DNA of 44,386 nucleotides, from the NCBI RefSeq assembly GCF_913775985.1, contig NZ_CAJYMB010000085.1:1-44386 (forward strand), written 5' to 3'. The notes beneath the pieces were generated by a model that saw only the letters and a list, made by a program, of their open reading frames with translations, ran no database searches and was not told the origin of the DNA. The stretch is from an uncultured Pluralibacter sp. (GTDB lineage Bacteria; Pseudomonadota; Gammaproteobacteria; Enterobacterales; Enterobacteriaceae). Of this stretch, positions 1 through 7,088 are shown in pieces; the first letter of the stretch is position 1; each line of letters begins with the position of its first letter. The translations under genes and the position numbers were made by a program.

Positions 1-1312
1 AGGGGGCGGTGGAGCTCGGAGCGGCGGGAGGAGGGGGCAACAGAGTACAGAACTCCGAGCGGCGGAGGGAGCGCCCGTAGCCGGCAGCGCGTGGCTTGTC
101 AAGGCAACAGAGGGGCCACCCACAACCAGTGACGCTCAGGGAAGTGGAGGGGGGCGGCGGAGCGAGCCGCGAGGACAGCTGCGGAGGAGGCACCCGCTGC
201 CGCCGACGCGCGAGCCGCAGCCTCCGGCATCTAACGAGAGAGAGAGGGGGTGAGAGGGAAAGTGATAGATAGAAGAGATATCTGATAGGTGGGCCCTATC
301 TTTTTTAATAAAAAAACTTGTTGACTGGCCTGCCACATAGACCAAAACCGCTTGCAAAGTTGCTTGGGGTTTTTTTATCTGGTATCGGTAGTTGAGGGTG
401 GAAAATTACTAGTTTTCGGGTTTACGGGGTTAATTCGTACTCATCCAATAGTCCGGGGGGTAATTCGTACTTTTTCCAAGGTAAAACTCCATCGAATGCT
501 TCGGGCACCGACCCTCCTCTGGTCTGCCAAGCTGAGTCCGGCCATTGTCACACCCTGTAGTTCTCCCCCTAAGCCTAAAATTGAATTTATAAATCACCCT
601 AAGAAAATGCCGGTGCAAATCAAGAGAAAACCCTAAGACAGTAATACAAATAATACTCGAATCTGACATGTGGAATTTTTCTTGAGTTCTACATGTCGAA
701 ATTCACTAACAGGATTTTTAGTGGAATTTTCAGAGCCCTAGAAATAATTTTAATCAATTAAAATTGAGCACAGACAATATTTAAATCCCTAGAAATTCCT
801 TTCTTTCTTTTTCTTTTTTCTTTTTCCTTTTCCCTTAGTGGACCGCCAGCCCATTTCCCCTCCTTTCTCCCCGTGCCTTGCTGGGCCGGCCGGAGGCCAC
901 GCCCCAGCTTGGCCCGCGCCCCCTCCTCTCTCCCGGGGTCACCGACAGGTGGGGCCCACTTGTCGGGTCCTCCCCCAACCTCCAGCCGCTCGCCGCCGCG
1001 CCCGCAACCGCCACCGTGCCTCGCGTTCGCGCCTCCCGGGCCACACCGTCCACGTCGCCCTCGCACCCGCTTCTCCCGCGCCCACTTCCCCCTCTCTCCC
1101 GCTCGCCTGCGCTCCCAAGACGGCCGGGATTCGATTTTCGAATCCCGCCTCTCTCTCCTTTCCCACTTCCCCCATGTTGGCCGGCGATTCCCGCCTCTCC
1201 CGGTCACGTCCGGCCCTCTCTCTCCCCATTTAAGCTCCGCCGCCACCCCCTCTCTCTTTTTCCCCATTTCGCCGAACTCTCCCGAGCTCTCCATCGCTCC
1301 CGCATTGTCATA
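1..1312. other. Plant-like (grass) nuclear DNA; no bacterial gene
   Basis: Nothing here reads as a bacterial gene. The stretch alternates purine-rich GC blocks (1-250), an AT-rich part (290-840) and a very GC-rich, pyrimidine-tract part (840-1300). A GTGGGGCCCAC element near 947-958 and CT-rich patches around a CATTTAAG near 1228 resemble grass promoter architecture (GGGCCCAC motif, Y-patches, TATA-like box). Long open frames at 838-1447 on both strands are a by-product of high GC content and are low-complexity Pro/Arg/Ser. Phage-style gene packing starts abruptly after about 1312. I infer a chimeric contig or contaminant join; a grass such as rice is my guess from composition only. Confidence 0.7.
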
Positions 1313-1440
1313 GGCCTGAACACCCTATACCTGCTGCGCCAATGGAGAGACACCATGGCGCAAAACCACATTCAAAACATCCTACTCCTGACGCCGTCCG
1401 GCGCCAGCGGTTTATTCATGCCGAAATCCCAGCGGGGTGA
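1313..1440 (+). pseudogene. 3' remnant of a truncated phage ORF at the plant junction
   Basis: A reading frame enters from the junction and ends with TGA at 1438-1440, three bases before the next gene. Its first internal ATG is at 1342, giving 32 residues that end QRFIHAEIPAG. A second open frame with ATG at 1354 ends at 1447 and overlaps the next start as ATGA, so the true frame is uncertain. Either way the 5' part of the gene is missing, cut off where the plant-like DNA begins. I do not recognise the family. Confidence 0.35.
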
Positions 1441-1443
1441 TGC

Positions 1444-1644
1444 ATGAAGCGAACCTGGTTTCAGCATACCGACCTTACATCCGAGCAGATTGATGATCTC
1501 GAGAGACGGTACCGCAACAATAACGTTAAGACAGAGCGATCGCTTAGTAACGACTTCATTCACTGGACGCTGAGCGCATATCTGCCTGAGTCAGAAAAGG
1601 CACCGCGCCCAAACCGCCGTTTTGAGCAGAGGTTTTGGGGGTGA
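1444..1644 (+). CDS. Small conserved-looking phage protein, unknown function
   Basis: A 66-residue protein starting MKRTWFQHTDLTSEQ and ending RFEQRFWG. It is rich in Arg and Asn with a predicted helical centre (residues 10-50), and has no signal peptide or membrane segment. The stop TGA at 1642-1644 overlaps the rusA start at 1644, which suggests translational coupling. Small proteins of this type commonly precede rusA in the nin-like region of lambdoid phages, so an early accessory role is likely. I cannot name a family. Confidence 0.6.
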   Translation: MKRTWFQHTDLTSEQIDDLERRYRNNNVKTERSLSNDFIHWTLSAYLPESEKAPRPNRRFEQRFWG

Positions 1645-2048
1645 TGATGGAAATGCTGACGCTATCACTACCATTTCCGCCAAGCGTAAACGCTTACTGG
1701 CGCGCGCCAAGCAGTGGCCGGTTGAAAGGCCGACATATGGTGAGCGCCAAAGGACGAGCTTATCAGACCGAAGCTTGCGCCGCTGTATTTAAGCAGTTGC
1801 ATCAGCGACCACTAACTCTGATGGGGCCGGTTTCAGTAATCGTCACCCTGTACCCTCCTGACCGCCGACGTCGTGATCTGGATAATTTCAATAAGGCGCT
1901 ATTTGACGCTCTTACCCGCGCCGGCATATGGCAGGACGACAGCCAGATTAAACGTCTGCTACTCGAATGGGGACCGGTTATTCCAAAAGGGCAGGTTACC
2001 GTCGCGGTATCAGAATTCGATCCGGAGGTCATATGCGTGCAATCCTGA
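1644..2048 (+). CDS. rusA: RusA-family Holliday junction resolvase
   Basis: A 134-residue protein with the RusA family layout: N-terminal strand LSLPFPPSVNAYWR, central RRRDLDNFNKALFDAL carrying the conserved metal-binding aspartates, and IWQDDSQIKRLLLEWG with a further Asp pair. RusA is a dimeric, metal-dependent endonuclease that resolves Holliday junctions during phage recombination. The length is close to the usual 120 residues. TTG (1635) and GTG (1641) lie upstream in frame; I chose the ATG overlapping the previous stop, with AGAGG about 12 bases upstream. ATG at 1647 is an alternative. The gene lies between a small nin-type ORF and DUF968, its standard place upstream of Q. Confidence 0.93.
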   Translation: MMEMLTLSLPFPPSVNAYWRAPSSGRLKGRHMVSAKGRAYQTEACAAVFKQLHQRPLTLMGPVSVIVTLYPPDRRRRDLDNFNKALFDALTRAGIWQDDSQIKRLLLEWGPVIPKGQVTVAVSEFDPEVICVQS

Positions 2049-3070
2049 CGGCAGAGACCGTCCGCACTTTGGGGATTGTGCTGCTAAAGCCGGGGCGAGA
2101 ACTGATGCCGCTGTTTTCTCGTGGACGCATTCTTGTTGAGTCGGTTCCCCAGAACATGACCTCTCTGACGCCGGGGCGGGTTCCGGACGCCCGCCAACCG
2201 CTGGCAGAGGATTCTGAAATTGCTGGTTTCTTTACTGACGAGCGAGTCATTCGTATCGCTGGCGGCATTTCCGGTCTTGAATACTGGCTGGAAAATCGGC
2301 GTCACGAATGTCAGTACCCACACTCTGAGTACCATCACGACGAGCTGGTCACGATGCGGCACCCGCCTGGCGCGATACGTGTTTGCTGGCACTGCGACAA
2401 CAAGCTGCGCGACCAGTCGACTGAGCTTCTCACCAGAATTGCCAGGGAAAACTTAATCGAGTGGATTATTGAAATAGTTCTGCGCGATCTGGGATATAAC
2501 CGGGAGCGTGTGCTATCTGTTGCGGAGCTGTGCTGGTGGGCATTAACTCACGGAGCGTCAGAGGCTATTACCGAGTCTCTGGCACGGCAGGCGCTGCGCT
2601 TAGCGAATGAGCCCATTCCTTCAGTCTGGCGTGAAAGTGACATTATTCCAACAGAGCTGGCCACCAGCATTCTGGAGCGACACATCGACAGCTATTCCCC
2701 CGCTCCCGCTCTGCAGGAACCTGTCCTGGATGCGCCCATAACACCACTTCTTGTTGATCCTGAGCCTCCAGCCTCATTTTTCAAAAAGCCAAAGCGGATC
2801 CGCTGGGAAAACCAAAGCTATCTGGCGTGGGTTAAATCGCAGCCATGCGAGTGCTGCCGTCAGCCAGCCGATGACCCTCATCACCTGATAGGTCACGGGC
2901 AAGGTGGCATGGGGACGAAGGCGCACGATGCGTTTGCGATCCCACTCTGCCGCCGTCACCACAACGAGCTACACAATGACCCGGTTAAATTTGAGCATAA
3001 ATATGGCTCGCAACTCGAAATGTTAAAGAACGTACTGGACCGAGCCTTTGCGCTCGGCGTTCTCGCGTAA
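2033..3070 (+). CDS. DUF968 phage protein (YdfU-like), HNH-like C-terminus
   Basis: A 345-residue protein matching the DUF968/YdfU family found beside rusA in lambdoid prophages. The C-terminal third carries a cysteine/histidine module: CECCRQPADDPHHLIGHG followed by CRRHHNELH, which resembles an HNH-type zinc-binding nuclease fold. Function is not established; a nuclease or DNA-binding role is inferred from that module. The frame is open back to 1967, but ATG 2033 is preceded by GGAGG (2024-2028) at good spacing and gives the expected MRAILTAETVRTLG start. It overlaps rusA by 16 bases. Confidence 0.85.
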   Translation: MRAILTAETVRTLGIVLLKPGRELMPLFSRGRILVESVPQNMTSLTPGRVPDARQPLAEDSEIAGFFTDERVIRIAGGISGLEYWLENRRHECQYPHSEYHHDELVTMRHPPGAIRVCWHCDNKLRDQSTELLTRIARENLIEWIIEIVLRDLGYNRERVLSVAELCWWALTHGASEAITESLARQALRLANEPIPSVWRESDIIPTELATSILERHIDSYSPAPALQEPVLDAPITPLLVDPEPPASFFKKPKRIRWENQSYLAWVKSQPCECCRQPADDPHHLIGHGQGGMGTKAHDAFAIPLCRRHHNELHNDPVKFEHKYGSQLEMLKNVLDRAFALGVLA

Positions 3071-3082
3071 TAAGGAGAAAAA

Positions 3083-3688
3083 ATGACACCGCAGCAACGC
3101 CGAAAACATATTGCAGCACTTAATGAAGTGGCGAAGGCCACGCATAAGCGTTATTTGGGGAAATCCGTCTTACTGACAGGTATTCAGTCAGGATGGATTA
3201 GATCGCTGCTGACAATCTGGGGCGATAATGTCAGGGGCGGGACAGCACCGCGAATTCCAAAAGGCCATGCTTGCTGGCGAGGCATTAAAGGAGCCTCCTG
3301 GTCAGATACTGCTCTGGAACGTTTTACAGCTGCACTTTCTCAGGCTCGGGAGGAAGGATATCGAGGGCAGCAGGCGCTGAGCCGGGCGCACTCAATTTTA
3401 TGGCCGAAGCCCACCATTAATATTATCGACAGCGCGCTCAATGATGATGATGCTGATTTCGTCGAGCAGTGCGTGCTGGAGTCATTCGAAACGACGGACC
3501 CGGTTTATGTCGTGGGAGTAGGGTTTTACACGACGCGCAAGAAAATCTCCGACATTAGCCGGGAACTGCAGCAGATGGCGCCGTGGCTGTCTTCAGATGA
3601 GGCGCGAAGGCGTGTTAAATGGTGTCTTGAGATATTCCAGGCAAAGGTTTTTCTGGTTGCAAGGCAAGAACTGAAAAAAGCGGAGTGA
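3083..3688 (+). CDS. DUF1133-type protein, probable late antiterminator (Q analogue)
   Basis: A 201-residue basic protein. Segments such as LLTIWGDNVRGG, EEGYRGQQALSRAHSILWP and NDDDADFVEQCVLESF match the DUF1133 family as I remember it. That family sits where lambda Q sits, last in the early operon. Position supports a Q role: a promoter-like site and a terminator follow at once, then the lysis genes. ATG 3083 follows AAGGAGA. The biochemical role is inferred from context; DUF1133 itself has no clear published mechanism that I can cite. Confidence 0.7.
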   Translation: MTPQQRRKHIAALNEVAKATHKRYLGKSVLLTGIQSGWIRSLLTIWGDNVRGGTAPRIPKGHACWRGIKGASWSDTALERFTAALSQAREEGYRGQQALSRAHSILWPKPTINIIDSALNDDDADFVEQCVLESFETTDPVYVVGVGFYTTRKKISDISRELQQMAPWLSSDEARRRVKWCLEIFQAKVFLVARQELKKAE

Positions 3689-3717
3689 ACAAAAAGTGCT
3701 TTTTTGTTTCAGCTATA

Positions 3718-3745
3718 TTGAATTTGCGCTAAAAATTCTGATAAT
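3718..3745 (+). promoter_or_regulatory. Candidate late promoter (pR'-like)
   Basis: TTGAAT at 3718-3723 and GATAAT at 3740-3745, separated by 16 bases, directly downstream of the Q-like gene. A short leader (start expected near 3752) would end at the terminator at 3812-3834. This is the lambda pR'/tR' arrangement in which Q allows read-through into the lysis and structural genes. Inferred from motif and position. Confidence 0.5.
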
Positions 3746-3811
3746 TAAGGCATGCTTAGCAGAGCTGCGCCACTCGGCAGCGACCAAAAGCGACAATTTG
3801 AATATAACGAG

Positions 3812-3834
3812 AACCCCGCTAGCGCGGGGTTTTT
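3812..3834 (+). terminator. Intrinsic terminator (tR'-like)
   Basis: Stem CCCCGC / GCGGGG with a four-base loop TAGC, flanked by AA/TT and followed by a T run at 3830-3834. It lies about 60-80 bases downstream of the candidate late promoter. Confidence 0.85.
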
Positions 3835-3840
3835 GCTTTC

Positions 3841-3900
3841 CGGCGATACGACAGGGGTATTCGCGAGGTGCATTGCATCAGTACCCCTGTCATATCGTCG
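3841..3900 (+). repeat. Long near-perfect hairpin between two terminators
   Basis: The 19-base arms 3841-3859 and 3882-3900 pair with one mismatch and one G-U pair around a loop of about 22 bases. The stem core is ACAGGGGTA/TACCCCTGT. No open frame crosses it and it lacks a T tract of its own, so it is not a simple terminator. It lies in the untranslated late leader between terminators at 3812 and 3927. Confidence 0.7.
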
Positions 3901-3926
3901 TTAGATAAACCAAAAATTAATCATTG

Positions 3927-3950
3927 AGGCTCGCTTAGGCGGGCCTTTTT
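3927..3950 (+). terminator. Second intrinsic terminator in the late leader
   Basis: AGGCTCGC pairs with GCGGGCCT (one G-U) around loop TTAG, followed by TTTTT at 3946-3950. It stands just before the holin gene, giving tandem terminators upstream of the lysis operon. Confidence 0.8.
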
Positions 3951-3995
3951 ATTTCCCCTCATTCTGAGAGGATCCACAGCAACTGAGGGGGACTG

Positions 3996-4382
3996 ATGTC
4001 CGATCCTTTATCCAGCACGGGTGTTGCTGGTGGCGCGCTAACTGGCGCTAGTGTCTACGGGCTGCTGACTGGCACAGATTATGGTGTGGTATTCGGGGCG
4101 TTCGCCGGGGCCATTTTCTATATAGCCACCGCGGCAGATTTGAGCGCGTTACGACGCCTGGGCTACTTTGTCGTTTCGTTTATCGCTGGCGTGCTCTGCG
4201 CCGGGCTCGTGGGAGCGAAGCTGGCTGACTGGACTGGCTATAACGATAAGCCACTCGACGCGTTGGGCGCAGTGTTCGTTTCCGCACTTGCAGTAAAGGT
4301 GCTGACATTCCTCAACAACCAGGACATTTCATCGCTGGTGGCAATAGTCACGCGTCGAGGAGGTTCTGATGGTCCTAAATGA
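3996..4382 (+). CDS. Putative phage holin, three to four membrane segments
   Basis: A 128-residue hydrophobic protein beginning MSDPLSSTGVAGGAL. Membrane segments lie at about 10-28, 30-50, 55-78 and possibly 88-107, with a charged C-terminal tail. The sequence resembles putative phage holins (Phage_holin_8-like in my memory). Holins pass endolysin through, or trigger its activity at, the inner membrane. ATG 3996 follows GAGGGGG. It is first in the lysis cassette and overlaps the second holin-type gene by 14 bases. Confidence 0.75.
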   Translation: MSDPLSSTGVAGGALTGASVYGLLTGTDYGVVFGAFAGAIFYIATAADLSALRRLGYFVVSFIAGVLCAGLVGAKLADWTGYNDKPLDALGAVFVSALAVKVLTFLNNQDISSLVAIVTRRGGSDGPK

Positions 4383-4650
4383 CCCTACTGCGACAATAAA
4401 CGCGCTGCTCTGCGCTGGTGTTGTTGTTTCACTGATGTTCTATCGCCGGGGTGATGCCCGGCACAGGCCGTGGGTGTCACGGCTGGCATGGCTAATTACG
4501 GTCATATACAGCGCTGTGCCGCTGGCATACCTGTGCGGCATTTATCCCCATTCATCGTGGGCCACTATCGGGGCCAATATCATTTTTCTGTCTGTGCTGA
4601 TGGTTGTCAGGGGCAACGTGGCGCGGATCGTTGACGTTCTGAGGCACTAA
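4369..4650 (+). CDS. Second holin-type membrane protein (three TM)
   Basis: A 93-residue protein with three hydrophobic segments (about 10-25, 34-58, 66-85) and a basic loop RRGDARHRP. It matches the putative three-TM phage holin family (Phage_holin_3-type). The stop TAA overlaps the endolysin ATG at 4650. Two membrane proteins before an endolysin suggest a holin with an antiholin or accessory holin; which is which cannot be told from sequence. Confidence 0.75.
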   Translation: MVLNDPTATINALLCAGVVVSLMFYRRGDARHRPWVSRLAWLITVIYSAVPLAYLCGIYPHSSWATIGANIIFLSVLMVVRGNVARIVDVLRH

Positions 4651-5264
4651 TGAATCAACAACAATTTCAGCGGGCGGCTGGTATCAGCGCCGAGTTAGCT
4701 ACGCGCTGGTTCCCGCACATTGATGCGGCAATAAGCAAGTTTGCTATTACTGCGGTAGACGATGTGGCGATGTTTATTGCTCAGGTAGGGCATGAGTCGG
4801 ACGGATTTAAGTCGCTGGTGGAGAGCTTCAACTACAGCGTAGATGGCCTGAAAAAGACATTCGGCCATCGACTGACCGACTATCAGTGCGAAATGTTGGG
4901 CCGGGTGCCGGGTAAGCAGGTTGCCCACCAGCCCCAAATTGCCAACATTGTTTATGGCGGTCGCAATGGCAATAAATCCCCGGGTGATGGGTGGCGATAT
5001 CGCGGGCGCGGTCTGCTGCAAATTACCGGTCGTGAAAATTACGCAAAATGTGGTGGGGCGATGGGTATCGAATTGCTCGACGCCCCTGAGTTGCTGGAGC
5101 AGGAACGTTATGCCGCCAGGTCGGCTGCATGGTTCTACACTACCCGCGGTTGCATGCTGTATTCCGGTGATATTGCCCGAGTGACCAAAATTATCAACGG
5201 CGGACTAAACGGGCTGGAGGACAGGAGAAGTCGTTATGCCGCTGCCCGAGCTGCTTTAGCGTGA
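4650..5264 (+). CDS. GH19-family endolysin (chitinase-like muramidase)
   Basis: A 204-residue protein of the glycoside hydrolase 19 endolysin family. Catalytic acid E49 lies in GHESDGF, with a second glutamate at E58. Further family motifs are RYRGRGLLQITGRENY and IINGGLNGLEDR. There is no signal peptide, so release should depend on the upstream holins. It cleaves glycosidic bonds of peptidoglycan during host lysis. Length is normal for the phage form. Confidence 0.93.
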   Translation: MNQQQFQRAAGISAELATRWFPHIDAAISKFAITAVDDVAMFIAQVGHESDGFKSLVESFNYSVDGLKKTFGHRLTDYQCEMLGRVPGKQVAHQPQIANIVYGGRNGNKSPGDGWRYRGRGLLQITGRENYAKCGGAMGIELLDAPELLEQERYAARSAAWFYTTRGCMLYSGDIARVTKIINGGLNGLEDRRSRYAAARAALA

Positions 5265-5271
5265 GGTGATT

Positions 5272-5541
5272 ATGAGTATTGAGACTATAGCCGGTGCTGT
5301 TGTCGCTCTCTTGGCAATGATTGTAGGCGCTTTTGGTCTTGGTCATGTTCGCGGCAGCGGCAAAGCAGATGAAAAGGCCGCCCGGCAGCGCACTGAAGAA
5401 AGCGCCGCCGCCAGAGTGGCAGTGGCAGAGCGTAGGACAGAGGTAATGAGGGGGGCAAGTGAAGTACAGCAAACTGTTAATCATATGCCTGACGGCGATG
5501 TTGATCGTGAGCTGCGCGAGCAGTGGATCCGCAAGGGTTGA
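5272..5541 (+). CDS. Inner-membrane spanin (Rz-like)
   Basis: An 89-residue protein with an N-terminal membrane anchor (about residues 3-22) and a charged, helical periplasmic part (KADEKAARQRTEESAAARVA...). This is the layout of an i-spanin that joins an outer-membrane lipoprotein to fuse membranes at lysis. ATG 5272 follows GAGG at 5263-5266; a GTG at 5266 is in frame but less well placed. It is shorter than lambda Rz (153 residues). The o-spanin gene is embedded in its 3' end in another frame. Confidence 0.8.
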   Translation: MSIETIAGAVVALLAMIVGAFGLGHVRGSGKADEKAARQRTEESAAARVAVAERRTEVMRGASEVQQTVNHMPDGDVDRELREQWIRKG

Positions 5542-5692
5542 GGTGACAGATACCGCATGCGATTGGGTCAAGCCTCTCTACCTCACCGACCATGATATTA
5601 GTGCGTTGGACCAGCAAACAAAGCGCGACATTCTGGCGCATAACCGAGCATGGCAGATGAATTGCCAATTACCTACATCAGGTGGGAAGTGA
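5459..5692 (+). CDS. Outer-membrane spanin lipoprotein (Rz1-like)
   Basis: A 77-residue lipoprotein starting at GTG 5459 after a strong GAGGGGGG site. The signal peptide KYSKLLIICLTAMLIVSC ends in a lipobox with C19 as the acylated residue. It overlaps the i-spanin by 83 bases in a different frame, the classical embedded Rz/Rz1 arrangement. The mature part is short and polar. The TGA at 5690-5692 overlaps the next ATG. Confidence 0.85.
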   Translation: MKYSKLLIICLTAMLIVSCASSGSARVEVTDTACDWVKPLYLTDHDISALDQQTKRDILAHNRAWQMNCQLPTSGGK

Positions 5693-6006
5693 TGGACAGT
5701 TTAAAAATTGAATATATTAATGGCGCGCTGATAGCCGTCGAACACAACGGCAGGTCATATATGGATTTGCCGCTCTCAGCGCTGCATTTTCGCCACGAAA
5801 AGAATCACAACCCCTATTTTAAAGTGGAGGTTGAAGAGGGCGGAGAACAGCACGAGCCAACATCTGCAGCTGATCCTAAAGCCACTGAGCACACTACGGA
5901 GGCAGTAGTTAAGGAGGGAGAGCTGATCCCGGCGCCGCAAAGCGAGCACCAGCCGGTGCCGCACAAACGCAAACGTAACCGCTACAGGAGCAACCGCAAT
6001 GTTTAA
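5692..6006 (+). CDS. Hypothetical phage protein with basic C-terminal tail
   Basis: A 104-residue protein if started at ATG 5692, which overlaps the o-spanin stop (TGATG). The N-terminal half (MDSLKIEYINGALIAVEHNG) is predicted beta-rich; the middle is acidic and Pro/Glu-rich, and the end is very basic (HKRKRNRYRSNRN), possibly nucleic-acid binding. An in-frame ATG at 5650 would overlap the spanin more deeply and lacks a good ribosome site. Family not recognised. Confidence 0.65.
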   Translation: MDSLKIEYINGALIAVEHNGRSYMDLPLSALHFRHEKNHNPYFKVEVEEGGEQHEPTSAADPKATEHTTEAVVKEGELIPAPQSEHQPVPHKRKRNRYRSNRNV

Positions 6007-6436
6007 ACGCAATGATTTAACCCTGTCGATGTTCTATGCATCCAGCACCAACAACGATGGTAGTAAAACAGCCATCATCACGGTGCAGATCAACGCATCA
6101 AATGCTGATGCTGTTCAGACATCGCAGCTGCTCTGTATCACTGACACCTCGAAAAAGAAGTCCTATGCAGTCGGTGAGCAGAGCATAAAAGATGGATCAG
6201 ACCCGCTGCTGGTGTCTATAGAAAGCTATTGGCGTCAGAACACCCAGGCCGTCGTAGGCCAGCTGATGAGTGATGTGCTGGAGTTTATCGCGGGCAACGT
6301 CAGTCAGGGTACCACATGGCTGGGATTCAATGGCCTGCGAGTGTTTGAGAACGAGCCGCTTGAGAACCGGATCCCGGAAGGTGTGCTCGATGCCGATGGT
6401 GGCAGCGTCGGCAGTGCTGACGTCCAGGCCGTGTGA
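5999..6436 (+). CDS. Hypothetical phage protein between lysis genes and cos
   Basis: A 145-residue soluble protein, MFKRNDLTLSMFYAS to GSADVQAV, overlapping the previous gene by 8 bases. It has no membrane segment or motif I recognise; composition is mixed alpha/beta. Its position between the spanins and the cos/terminase region is a variable slot in lambdoid phages. Function unknown. Confidence 0.7.
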   Translation: MFKRNDLTLSMFYASSTNNDGSKTAIITVQINASNADAVQTSQLLCITDTSKKKSYAVGEQSIKDGSDPLLVSIESYWRQNTQAVVGQLMSDVLEFIAGNVSQGTTWLGFNGLRVFENEPLENRIPEGVLDADGGSVGSADVQAV

Positions 6437-6552
6437 GGGACGGGTCCTCCCGGCGGGGTGGCCTGCCACGGGGCGGCGCGCTCGCGGGAATCGGCTGGTT
6501 TTTCGGATCCATGGTCATCATCATCATGCTGGTAGGTCTTTGTTTTATATGA
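6433..6552 (+). CDS. Possible 39-residue single-span membrane protein across cos
   Basis: GTG 6433 overlaps the preceding stop (GTGTGA). The frame encodes a basic N-terminus (RDGSSRRGGLPRGG) followed by one hydrophobic span (GIGWFFGSMVIIIMLVGLCF) and TGA at 6550-6552. The arginines would favour the inward orientation. No clear Shine-Dalgarno is visible, so translation would rely on coupling. The frame runs through the cos site, so part of the reading could be a chance effect of cos sequence constraints. Confidence 0.45.
   Translation: MRDGSSRRGGLPRGGALAGIGWFFGSMVIIIMLVGLCFI
6471..6482 (+). other. cos site (predicted 12-base cohesive end)
   Basis: The 20 bases at 6470-6489 match lambda cosN at 18 positions from memory. 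The predicted overhang is GGGCGGCGCGCT, against lambda's GGGCGGCGACCT, and the CTCGCGGG flank is kept. It lies about 120 bases upstream of the DUF1441/terminase pair, the expected place. This marks the left end of the packaged linear genome and implies cos packaging by the gpA-type terminase encoded next. Confidence 0.85.
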
Positions 6553-6599
6553 GGGCCATTTTTCAAAGATGTCGAATCGGTTAAAAAGCGTTCACCATC

Positions 6600-7088
6600 A
6601 TGGACCAGGAAATTGCCTCTCTCAAGCTTAACATTAACCAGCTCGCGGCTATTACTGACGTCCACCGGCAGACGGTGGCTGCCAGGCTGAAAAATATCGA
6701 ACCCGCAGCGGGCAGCAACAGCAAGCTTAAGCTCTACCTCATCACCGATATCCTCACCGAACTGATGATCCCAACGGTTTCTGCCAACATTGACGACATG
6801 CCGCCTTCCGACAGGCTGGCGCACTGGAAGGCCGAGAATGAGCGGATCAAGTTTGAGCAGGACACCGGCCAGCTTATCCCGGCTGATGAGGTGGCCAGAG
6901 AGTTTTCTGTAATGGCCAAGGCTGTTGTCATGGTGCTGGAAACGCTGCCTGATGTGCTGGAACGGGATTGCGCTCTGTCGCCGGCTGCGGTTGCCCGCGT
7001 GCAGAGCATCATTGATGATTTGCGCGACCAGATGGCAGAGAAGGTCATGGACGCCGAAGCAGAGGAGGATGAACCGGAGGAAGACTGA
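6600..7088 (+). CDS. DUF1441 protein, probable small terminase subunit
   Basis: A 162-residue protein of the DUF1441 family, which takes the place of lambda Nu1. The N-terminus (residues 8-45, LKLNINQLAAITDVHRQTV) looks like a helix-turn-helix for cos binding; the middle is helical for oligomerisation, and the acidic tail EAEEDEPEED probably contacts the large subunit. ATG 6600 is about 120 bases after cos. It overlaps terL as ATGATGG (stop 7086-7088). The functional role is inferred from context and fold. Confidence 0.82.
   Translation: MDQEIASLKLNINQLAAITDVHRQTVAARLKNIEPAAGSNSKLKLYLITDILTELMIPTVSANIDDMPPSDRLAHWKAENERIKFEQDTGQLIPADEVAREFSVMAKAVVMVLETLPDVLERDCALSPAAVARVQSIIDDLRDQMAEKVMDAEAEEDEPEED

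Noticed and set aside
838..1447. Long overlapping ORFs on both strands in the GC-rich left end
   Set aside because: Low-complexity Pro/Arg/Ser translations, no ribosome sites, several frames open at once; a GC-content effect in plant-like DNA.
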